DNA from: Elysia marginata
Taxonomy: Eukaryota > Mollusca > Gastropoda > Plakobranchidae
Length of the DNA: 33,324 nucleotides
Reading direction: 5' to 3'
NCBI GenBank assembly: GCA_019649035.1
Contig: BMAT01004252.1
Coordinates: 7,306-40,629, forward strand
The translations under genes and the position numbers were made by a program. This document shows, piece by piece, positions 18,850-28,768 of this stretch. Numbering within the stretch: position 1 is the first letter of the stretch; each line of letters starts with the position of its first letter. The notes beneath the pieces were generated by a model that saw nothing but the letters and a program-made list of their open reading frames with translations, searched no databases and was not told where the DNA came from.

Positions 18850-21800
18850 TTCATGACAATCTTAGCCTCGACATGTGTGCAAAATCTCTCCTCTGTAATT
18901 GTAAACCTGATCCATGTTTAGTTCAATAGTGACAGATGACTTAAACACGGATTGTGACTTGAAAAGCGGTGTTACTGCTTCCTTTTCACTTGCCAAACTT
19001 TTATAATTTTAGTAAAGATGCAGCTGTCTTTGACCGATTAGCGTATATTTGATGACGCACAAACCTTAGTCTGGACCCTAAAAAACGGTAGATTTTTTTC
19101 ACTGTGAATGGTCATCTCACGAACTTTTGATCAACGTCTCATCAGGGCAGGCTGGCTGCAGTAAAATTTGTTTGACTATTAGCACACAAATGTTAGCGGG
19201 TAACTCTCTCTTTCTCTCAAATTTTAAACCATTATTTTATTTGGTTTTGCCGCTTATTTAAAATTTAATTTAATTGCATATAACTATTACAATATAAAAA
19301 TTGTAACAAAAAATTACTGTCCGTGTGTCTTTTCGATTATACCAACCAAGGTAACAACTGTCTTTTGTGCCTGACAAATGCCATGGTAAACGCAGCATTG
19401 AGAATTTACGTCATGTACACCGAAAAGACGACCGACCAAATAAATCAAAACCTGAGGGTGTCCCTTTTGTGGTTTTTACTTCCTACCTTGTCTAGACCCA
19501 CCACAAGAACCAGTGTCTTGTCAGTTTTGAACGCTGCCGGGCGGTGACAGTCACCAGAAAGAACACCCATCCATAAAATCAGTGGCCCCCCAACGAAGAC
19601 ATGTCTCAGTTCATTAGATCTAACGGAATCTCACTGTCACTTACACCCAGGGGAGCCTGATGGGTTGAGTGTTGTCACCGCACAAGAACGTTAAAACAAA
19701 AAGAAAATTTCCTCTCAACCAGATCTTAATTCAATCTCTCCATAAATAAACTTGTCGTCGAAGAAGTCGGGATGAGAATTAAAAGTTTTATCGCGGAACT
19801 TTACGCGTCAGATTGATGATTTGAGTTGTATCCTCTTTGTCTTTGTGGAGACTCAGAGACGCCAGATATAGAATTAGGAAGTGACCGCAATGGGTTTCTT
19901 TCCGAGAATAGTCCGCTACTTTTGTGATCAACCTTAGCATACTTTTGTCATAGTTTGACAGTATCACAAGTGATCTGAATAAAAAAAAAGAAAAAAACAA
20001 GTTGCACTTATTTTACTGATCCTGGACTTTCGATCAGTCATCATTTTTTTAGGATGTGGATAGATATTATTCGTCAATGAGATAGGAAATGCTTAAAATG
20101 CCTTCATACCATTGGCAATTTATTTCAAATTTGATATCTGAAAAAGACTAAAAAAAGATTAGTCAATAAGTACAATAAAAAAGAAGGACATTGAAATAAT
20201 ACACAGTTTTAAACCAAACTGTGTAAAGACAATTTACCAGTTTTAAAACAACGCCTCGTAACAAAACGTTAAGAATATTTCTGTTAGTGCTTTATCGTTA
20301 ACCAAATTGTTAGCATGGCAATGAAAACCTATGCTTCCTGTCTCTACCAAAAGAAGACAACCGACATCGCCCCCCAAAACTTCAATGTTCATACGGCTTT
20401 GCTATTCGACTTTGTATTATTATACAGGATAAAAAAAGAAAATTACCTTTTAACTTTGCCCCCAAAACTAGAGAAACACAAAACCAATGGACAATAAAAG
20501 TAGTGTATCTATTATCTTATTTAAATATGAGACTATTCGGCATGTTTTTATAAATGTAGCAAGCAAAGGTCAAAGAAAGATTTGTGGAAAAAATAATTCG
20601 TCTTCAATTTTTAGTGTAAGAAACAAAACTTTTAGTTGTGTTTTGTTAACTGCCGTAGACTATAGAACATGTGTAGCAATAAGACGAGAAAGAAGAGCAA
20701 GTCTTCTCCAATTAAAAATTACTAATTATAAAAATTCCCATCTTGAAAGACTATTTGCCATATCATTTAACCATTCCAAAACAAAAAAGGAGATAACCAT
20801 GCGCGATTGAAAGCAGTTTTTAAATTGGCATCTTTAAAACGCGCCACTTACAATCATGTGAGCGATGGTTTTGGCTTCATAATCTCACTGGTCTCTATTG
20901 CTCGGATAACTTATATTTTCTTCACTGCTTTAAAGGGCTTTAAAAGGGTTTTCCAATAATTTATGTATCTTTAAGTTGTTTACTTACGTAACTTGACCTT
21001 TGTAGATATTCATGGTACAAAGGCTTGTATCCATAAAAACCTTTTAAAACTTTAAATTATTTTTTTTAATCAGGCAGCGAAATTTTCTTGTGGAGTTAAC
21101 TGAAATTTTAATTTTCTTTCTCTGATAGTATCATGGGATTTTTTCGTGTTAGATTTTTAAAAAAAGTCAAACCGAGTTATAGGCAGGACTCCCAAAGCAG
21201 TATTCCAAACAGCTGCTGGTAAATGAATAAACTTTGGTGTGCGCTGTTTTAGTGTCAACATAGTTTTTCAAGCTCCCTATGTTTTAAAATGGTTGCGCCA
21301 GGCCTTGAAATGCTTTGTTAACATGTTTTTTTTTTATAAGTATACAAGAATCAAAATAGAAACCTCTATTTCTAATACAAAGATTTTTTACTCATTACTT
21401 TTACCCAGTATTATTTAAAAAATTGTTGGAAAACGAATTGAATTTCTTTCATTGAAGTTTCATTGTTCCCCTGTGTCGTTTGTCTTTGTGGAGTGACCCG
21501 TTTAATTGATAAGATTCGAAAACGTCAGTGCTAGATTAAAAAAATGGAAATACAATACCAAATGACCATAAAATCTAAGAGATCGAATTAGTTTGTTTCG
21601 TTGCGATGAGGTTGTTTCAAGTATAACCTATTTTGAGGGTAAAACTTTAAAGGTGGACTTATCAGCGAACTCTTCTGTGAGCGAGGTAGTATTATGATAA
21701 CTCGTGTGCTGAATATAAGCTTTAAAATTGCCCTATGGAACAGCCCTACTCCCTCTGCTTCCCTGTGTCGCGAGGAGGCACTTCCTCTTTCCTAATCCCT

Positions 21801-21946
21801 TATGGACTGACCAAATGTCACCATTTGCCAAAAAAGTTGTCGTATCTTGTGCTATGGGGACTTTTTTAGTGTTAGTAACTTTTTTCTACTCAATACAGAC
21901 CTTTTGTTTGGTGACTTTGAAATCTGAAAAGAAAAATTGAAAGAAT
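18850..21946. other. Intergenic, no gene seen
   Basis: Mostly AT-rich, with no splice-bounded open frame. The part from about 19490 to 19700 is visibly richer in GC and holds the inverted repeat GGTGACAGTCACC (19543-19555). It has no coding signal and could be a regulatory element or an old repeat. A 107-codon plus frame at 20487-20810 has no support. Confidence 0.55.
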
Positions 21947-22092
21947 AGCTCTGTATTCTGTTCTTTCCCGTAAACTCATTCCTGATTGTCTGTGACGTGG
22001 ATATGCAATCTTCAAGATTTTCAACAGACAAGTATCTGAAAAGGAACCGAAATCTACTGAGTAGCACATATCTTGCTCTTTTGTGCGATAGC
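21947..22092. repeat. Dispersed repeat, copy 1 (uninterrupted)
   Basis: About 145 bp closely similar to 23357-23474 plus 23797-23829. Shared blocks include AGCTC-x-GTATTCTGTTCT, CTCATTCCTGAT, TTCAAGATTTTCA-x-CAGACAAGT and ATATCTTGCTCTTTTGTG. The element class is unknown. This copy shows the sequence without the SINE that splits copy 2. Confidence 0.75.
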
Positions 22093-22662
22093 TCTCTCTA
22101 TCTCTAATGCTGCGTAATAAAATACATGAATAATCAAAATAAAAAATAAAGATAATTTTAAAAAAATTGGGAGTACAATATGGCATGAGTTAAATGACTG
22201 AGCGGAAGTAGGCTACCAGTTTCGGAAGACATTAAAGAAGAAGAGCAACCAGTACTGTAAAGCACATAAGAGAGGTCTTTTATTTGAAAAAAAAAAAGAT
22301 TCTGAGGTTCAGTCAACCAGTTTTTTTCTGTATTTCTATCCAATCTCTAGTTTCATGTTCAGCTTTTTATTGTATTAAGACCTGAGCAATCTCTCTCATG
22401 CCATGGAAGAAAACTGAACGTCGTCAGTATTTTAGGGAAAACAGTAATTCAGTATATACAAAAAAATATTCTATCTGATATTGCTGTGTAATTCGTGAAC
22501 GAAATAGATTCAATGACCTTTCAATAACAATTATAAAATTAGCCGTCAATTTATTTCATTCTTAATCTTTTATAAGAAAAGGTGGCAGAGTACCTATTGA
22601 ATTTTTTTTCGGAGAAAACTCAAGAAAAAATATAAACTTTGTTATGTTAGCGTTTATTGCGT

Positions 22663-22708
22663 GCCCTGTGTATATTTTCCCCTTCGAGTGGGAAAATCTA
22701 CATAGGGC
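22663..22708. other. Hairpin-forming inverted repeat
   Basis: GCCCTGTGTATATTTTCCC (22663-22681) pairs with 22690-22708 at 17 of 19 positions around an 8-nt loop (CTTCGAGT). The inner 8 bp are perfect. No gene or MITE boundary was found around it; it could be a small palindromic element or a structured RNA precursor. Confidence 0.6.
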
Positions 22709-23356
22709 ATCCAGGGCAGAAATCAAAGAAAAGATTTGTCGATCAATTAAAAATGATGTTGTCTTTTTGTAATAGTACCTTTTAACTTTAAGTTTTTGTA
22801 GAAGCTTTTTTTTTTAATGAGACACGTTGAGGCTAGCAAATTTTTGTTCCCGTACACATTGATAGATGTTTAAAGTGTAGAATACGCTAAGGAAAAAGCT
22901 GGTCTCTTGGCCCGCCATTCCCAACTATTATCTTCGCATCACACGTAAAAACAGCTTATAAAAGCAATGTTTCAAGCGAGATCTCTATCGCCTGTATTCG
23001 TGAACAAGTTAACAGTTAAGCTGAGCTTATAAAACCTCAAGCAAGGCTTCTAAATTCAAATTTCATCTTTATCATCATCATTATCATCAACATCAACATC
23101 TTAGACTTTTCACCTGGTATCTCAGTTTAAGCCACAAGCACAGGACTATACCTCCCTTCCTCAAACTTCTTTATGCAAAAATGTACGTCTTTTTGGATAA
23201 TCCATGAGGTTTCTCGGCCATCTTTTCGTGGCTTACCTCTCTTGTTCTTTGTCCCTAAGGGTTTTACTGTCGTGCACGCCTTGTTGTGCTACTTGGTGGT
23301 TTCATTTTGGTATATCCTATCCATCGCCTTCCTGGCACAAACATCTCTTGTGAAAC

Positions 23357-23829
23357 AGCTCAGTATTCTGTTCTCTCACGCAGAGTCTCATTCCTGATCG
23401 TCTCTGTCCATGCAATTTTCAAGATTTTCATCAGACAAGTGTTTCGAAAAGAAACGCAACTACACTGTTGAGCAGCGTAGCTCAGATGTGGGCGCATCTG
23501 ATTTGTTATCTGGCGGTCACGGGTTCGATTACCAACCACGACGCATACTGTAAATACCTCAGTAAAGCAATGCATTCACCTTTGTCTCAGTCCACTCACC
23601 TGTAAAATGGCAGTACTTGAAATTTGTGGAATGTTAATGCTTAAGCGCCTAACAGGCAGCCGTACTGCAATGCTCTGAATTTTGAGCTGAATTTGCTCTG
23701 GTTTTTACAGGCCTGCTTGGGTAAATATGTAAAGTAAAGAGACTGCCTTCGGCGGTGAGATTAACCATATTTATTTGTTTATTTATTTAGTGAGCAACAA
23801 ATATCTTGCTCTTTTGTGTAATAGATCTG
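23357..23829. repeat. Dispersed repeat, copy 2, split by a SINE
   Basis: The left part (23357-23474) and right part (23797-23829) together match copy 1 at 21947-22092. The intervening 316 bp is the SINE. Sequence upstream (23060-23350), with an (ATC)n-like start at 23070, may belong to the same older element; on the minus strand it has worn GKPRK- and PGRRW-like words reminiscent of non-LTR retrotransposon C-termini, which is weak. Confidence 0.7.
23475..23790 (+). mobile_element. tRNA-derived SINE with target-site duplication
   Basis: An A box TAGCTCAGATGTGGG at 23478 and a B box GGGTTCGATTACC at 23521 are spaced as in a tRNA. They are followed by a unique body and a 3' tail of TTTATTTG/TTTA units ending at 23790. 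The 6-bp direct repeat TGAGCA flanks it (23469-23474 and 23791-23796). The empty-site comparison with copy 1 of the host repeat supports these ends. Confidence 0.75.
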
Positions 23830-25999
23830 TGAACATAAGAAAGAGCTTTTGACAGCTTTTAGTGAATAGGCCTGTCTAATGTTCACTACTAAACAGACGC
23901 ATTTCAACGATCACTTTTTACTATACAGTGCTATAACTGACAAATATAAGCAAAATTAAGTAGGATTTTACATGTTTAAAGGCTATTTGAGAGGAAGGCA
24001 AATATGTCTCATACAAGTTTGTGAGGCGGTGGAGTTTTGCATCAGTTTACTTTGATTTAAAAGTTCTTATAAGTTTTCAATTTTGCCTTTAGGTTTCTTT
24101 CACCAATTTAACAGTTTACCGTCAGTTTATTGTAGAAGATTATATCTGAATGTTTAACGACACTTTTGACAATTTTGATAAGCTTATTAAACTCAACCTA
24201 AAGTTACACACGGGCTCTGTTACCGGGGTTTAGTGGGAAATGTGTGGTGAATATATAGGTACAAATAAAGAGTAAGTAAACTGAAATAAGTTTGTTGTCA
24301 AATATGTTTGGAAACAATGGCTCCGACAAAAAAGAACATAAAGATAATCTTAAAGTGTATAGCTTTACTTATAGTTTTTTTTTTATTAAATGGCATTCAT
24401 TAGAGTAACATATCTTTTGGTGTGTAAATAAGAACATCTCGTAATATATAAGAGCCTAAAAAAACCCACAAAAATACATTAAGCCCCATGTATTAAAAAA
24501 ACTAATTTACATTGTGCCCTTTTTTCAAACTTGTAATTCTTTATCCTATTTTAACAAATTGAATGTTTTACTGAAGCTCTTAGATTTTGAATTGTAACAA
24601 CGAAATCCACCCAGTCAAAAGTGTTAGTGTGAAAAGACGAAAGATGGAGTGATATTTTGCGTTCCTACAAACTCACTTTGAAATTCTCTTTCTTCCTGAT
24701 CAATATGTCTATTCACTTGTCATTTCATTACTCTTCCACCCCCCCCTCTCTCTCTCTACCTCTGGATTTCTCTCTACCTTTCCCTTTTTTTCTCTCTCTG
24801 ACTATAGACTTTTTGTTCTCCACCTCCGTCCATATCTTGACAAACTAAGCACATTTTAAGAAGAACTTCTAGTATTGAATGATTCACTTTTTTGTTTCCT
24901 TTGCCAAAATATTATAATACTCGTGGCCTATATAAAACTTTCTATTCTGTCGAAAAATCCGCAAAGTCTTTTTAAGAACAGTAAGGCTAACACTGATGAA
25001 AAAAAGATTAGGTTCAAATTGTAAGCTTTGTAACTACATGAAAATGATTATACTGTTATGTTATAGTTGGAACAACAGATATATAGCTTCTGATGATTTG
25101 CATTTCCCCATTGAATTCGTCAATGATCAAGGGGTAGCATAGATTTACATGAACGCACTTCATATTGACTTCTTAACAATAATTGTCGTTCTGTATGTCT
25201 CACGATTGGTAGCATGGAAATTAAATTAATGTCAAAGTTGTAGTTTCTGCAATGTAATAACGCGCTTAACCCTTTAACGTGTTTAAAAAGTAATTAAAAT
25301 TACTTCTTAAAATTTTTACTCCTATTAGACTTTTTGTTACTTGGAATAATAAAAAAATAAACACCACTTGTAAAAGACATTTTTGCAACTGTTTCAGCCA
25401 CTCCATTTACTAATCCAAGACATAATTCGCACGATATTAACTCGGCAATCGGTAACCTAATACAATGATTTTAGATAAAAAACGGCTTATCCACTAAATT
25501 ATTGGCCGTGCAAGATATAAATTCTCAAAGTATTTATAGAACCATTAACTAACAAGTAAACATGATTTTTTTCGGTTATTTTCGGGCCTATTTTGATTAA
25601 ATATTCAGAATATAATTCTATGATATGACTGTCTGTTGCATGTTCTGGTATTTTATCTTAACATTTTGTGAGTCTTTGCAAATACGGTTAAAACGCTGAA
25701 AACTTTGTTCAGTGATTGTTTTAAATGCTAGGTGCTTGAATGCATTTTTTAAACAACCTTAGCCAATAATAAGCGGGTAAGTACAAATTTCTGAAGATAG
25801 TTAAGTGTTTTTGTACATCAAGCATGCCTTTGGTTAAATAGTAAAATTTATAATGTAAATAGCATTTCTAGGAAAATCATACTCCCACACATAAACGCAG
25901 CGCAGAAAGCAGGTGAAACTACACAAATTATACGCAAGAGAAAATTTATGCAAGAAAACAAGTGTAAAGCGGAGATAGGGGCAAAGGATATGCCGGGGT
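23830..25999. other. Intergenic, no gene seen
   Basis: AT-rich on both strands, with a short CT-rich tract (24738-24800). No splice-bounded frames, RNA genes or clear repeats were recognised. Confidence 0.6.
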
Positions 26000-26024
26000 A
26001 AGGATAGAGACGTGATAAAATATA

Positions 26025-26041
26025 ATACGAGAAAGAGAGAG

Positions 26042-26072
<31 letters not shown>

Positions 26073-26162
26073 GAGTGAGAGAGAGAGAGAAAGAAAGAGA
26101 GAGAGAGAGAGGGGGGGGAGAGGGGGTGAGGAGAGAAAGGGAGAGATAGAGACACACACACA
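26025..26162. repeat. (GA)n microsatellite ending in (CA)n
   Basis: About 85 bp of GAGA, then G-rich sequence, then GAGA and a short ACACACAC run. Minus-strand frames through it are Ser/Leu repeats and are not genes. Confidence 0.92.
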
Positions 26163-26624
26163 CCATGGGAGAGAAACAGATAGATAGCAAAGAAAAAGAC
26201 AATGCGAATGGAAATATATTTCTTCTTTTAAAAGTCTTTCTGATTCCTCTTCTTTTCCATATTTTTAATCTATTCTACTCAAGATGTTTCAACCACACAT
26301 TGCATTGTATTTCCAAACTTAAGTTTTGTGCCTGCGCTTTCTTTTTTATTTAGGTTATTATTTTTTAAGGATGATCGTTTGACCTGGTATTTGCTGGCTG
26401 CATATACAAATACCAGACATGTACATCGCTTTCTGGATTGTTTTGAAAACTTGGCTCAGATAAATTTGATTTGAGGAAGAATAATCGATGAAGTTATCAA
26501 GACGAACAACTATATTAAATATTTAGTTGAACTAGGTTTATAACACGATTATTACTTTGCTCTAAAACCAATTATACATACCATTATTAAACATTATGTT
26601 TTTAAAGAAAACGCAAAGTATAAC

Positions 26625-27028
26625 ATATGGATAAAAGACGGTTTATTGAGTCACACACTTTGATTTCGATTTAAAAACAACAAAACTTTGCACAAGTATT
26701 TAACAGTTTCAAGAAGTAATGGACTAGCATTTACTTAATATACATTGAAAGCTCTATAAGTGCAGGGAGTTTGTTTTGCCAAAGATAGGCGGCATGCAAT
26801 AAATGTTCTTAAAAATTGAAAAGGTAAAAGAGGATTGTAAAAAGTAAGATAAGCCACACAGAGATAGTTTTAAACGTTGTTTTAAAAGTGTTCTTTACAA
26901 TTTTAAACATAAAAATCCAATAAATACAAAACACCATCCAGAAGCTAAAGGGATGTAATCATCACAAAGTTTTTAATAATCAATCAGACAAAATCTTGTG
27001 GCCAACTTTATGTTTTGTTCTCAAACTT
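26625..27028 (-). other. Gene C 3' UTR
   Basis: A perfect AATAAA lies at 26647-26642 (minus), about 385 nt past the stop. An ATTAAA at 26977-26972, about 52 nt past the stop, is an alternative proximal signal. The end is estimated. Confidence 0.45.
26642..26647 (-). terminator. Candidate poly(A) signal AATAAA of gene C
   Basis: Minus-strand context CTCAATAAACCGTC; the only perfect hexamer found downstream of the stop within about 400 bp. Confidence 0.45.
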
Positions 27029-28768
27029 TTACCAATAATTTCCAAACTGTGTGCTGCCTGCATTTAGTACACTTTTAGGAATGTTCGCTCCTGAGCTACC
27101 TTTGCTGGACTTGCTAAAGCCAGAGGGGATGGAGTTAGAGCTAGTGTAGATTCCCCCATCAAGCCCGAGAGAGGTTGAACCGAATCGAGGAGATCCCAGA
27201 TTGCTGGCTGCCGATCTACTCTGGCCAATGCTAGGCCTGGAACTTCCGCGGGCACCGAGGCTACCAAATAGAAAAGCTCCATCCGTCCTTCGACCCAAAT
27301 TGTTGCCACTGTATCTTGTGTTGAAATCTCGATTAGCGCGATCCCATAGTCTTGAGTTCTGTTGAGAGTTTGCCTGGTTGAAAGTGTCGAATTCTTTGCG
27401 AGACTTAGCCTTGTCAAAACCATTGGCATGGGCTCTTGCATTATCTCTGGCTCGAGCAAACTTGTCCGCTTCTCCATTATTAGCAGAGTGCTGCTTAAAT
27501 AAAGCTTCGCCATTCGAGATATGTCTGCCGTCAAAGTCATCAAACCGTCTTTGACTGCGAGAGTTCTTGCTGTTCTGGTGAAGGTCGCTAAATTTTGTGC
27601 TTGCTTCTTTATGAGCAGCCTCTTGGGCACCAAAGTCGTTGTTTCCTCTTTTGCGGTTGTAGTTGAGGCCTTCGTTATTGAAGCCCCCTTGATTCTTGTC
27701 ATGGTAGAACTGCTTCTTGCTGTGAATGTTTTGTGTAGAGTCTACCTTGTTACTTTTCTGATTGATTCTATTGAGCTTGGCACGATTAAACTTCCTATCA
27801 GCAGCATCAAGATTAGAACCAGAGCTTGAGTCTGAAAATGCATTTTCCACGGCTTCGCCAGCTTTTTCTGCTTCGGCATTGTCCCCGTTGTAACCTTGTT
27901 GTCGAGCGTCCCTGAAACCCTCTCTCTGATTGGCCCACCGTCCTTGATTAGCCAGGTCAGCCTGAATGGAATCCTGCAAACCTTTGTCTCGTTTGTACTG
28001 ATTTGCAGCGTTAGCTCTCGCTTCGGCAGCGCTGTTAGACACTTGATTGGCCAGATCCCCCTGGATAGCGTTCTCTCTATATGCATTGACAATGTCACCG
28101 CCACTCTTTTCAAGGCGGCCCCGCACATTTCCTGGTCCAGGTGCTCCAAGAGCAGCAACAGAACCAGCGGCTCCTCCTTGTAGACCAACCTTGGGATCAT
28201 AGCCAGCGCCTCCCACAGGTTTAACATCGACAATACCATCTGTGTTGTACCCTACATTGTAGCCACCCCTAGGCGCGTGCCCTCCTCGACCATAGACACC
28301 AGGTTGTGTTGGGTAACCCCCATAACCTCCAACAGCCCCAGGCCCTCCTCTTGGGCCTTTTCCAGTCTCCGCCCCACCATAGTATTTGTTATCTTCCACG
28401 CCCTTTGCCCCGTAGGCTTTGGCGATAGCGTCTTTGTTGTGGAGACCCTTCTTAGATGCTACATCTTGAGCTCCTCTGTATGCAGCATCCTTAGCTCTGT
28501 CAGCGTTCCAAATACGGTCATCCCGTTTGTCGAAAAAGGTTTTAAAGTCTTCTGCCTTCTTGGCTGCTGCGTCTTGCAGTTTGTCTGCGTTGCCATACTG
28601 ACTCTTTTTTCCCTGACGCTGCAAGGCGTTCTGTCTAAAATCTTGATTTTTGAGTCTACGGTTGTGGTCATCGGCACGTCGGAAAGCTACATTATCTTTG
28701 TTTGCTAGGCGGTGGTCCCTCTGCTTTTCGGTATACACCTGTGTGTTCTTGTTGTCTCTACCGGTCAC
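27029..28768 (-). CDS. Gene C terminal coding exon (579 codons)
   Basis: The acceptor CCTTTATTCTAG|GTG is at 28768; the GTG is an internal Val. The TAA stop is at 27029-27031. The exon begins VTGRDNKNTQVYTEKQRDHR and carries both family motifs, the Gly-rich region and the Ser/Gly-rich tail. Long overlapping frames on both strands are composition shadows. Confidence 0.86.
   Translation of the reverse strand: MTGRDNKNTQVYTEKQRDHRLANKDNVAFRRADDHNRRLKNQDFRQNALQRQGKKSQYGNADKLQDAAAKKAEDFKTFFDKRDDRIWNADRAKDAAYRGAQDVASKKGLHNKDAIAKAYGAKGVEDNKYYGGAETGKGPRGGPGAVGGYGGYPTQPGVYGRGGHAPRGGYNVGYNTDGIVDVKPVGGAGYDPKVGLQGGAAGSVAALGAPGPGNVRGRLEKSGGDIVNAYRENAIQGDLANQVSNSAAEARANAANQYKRDKGLQDSIQADLANQGRWANQREGFRDARQQGYNGDNAEAEKAGEAVENAFSDSSSGSNLDAADRKFNRAKLNRINQKSNKVDSTQNIHSKKQFYHDKNQGGFNNEGLNYNRKRGNNDFGAQEAAHKEASTKFSDLHQNSKNSRSQRRFDDFDGRHISNGEALFKQHSANNGEADKFARARDNARAHANGFDKAKSRKEFDTFNQANSQQNSRLWDRANRDFNTRYSGNNLGRRTDGAFLFGSLGARGSSRPSIGQSRSAASNLGSPRFGSTSLGLDGGIYTSSNSIPSGFSKSSKGSSGANIPKSVLNAGSTQFGNYW

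Noticed and set aside
20487..20810. 107-codon plus-strand frame
   Set aside because: Intergenic base composition, no recognisable domain or splice signals.
27064..28708. Several 95-212 codon frames on both strands inside gene C's last exon
   Set aside because: Shadows caused by the stop-poor composition of the exon.
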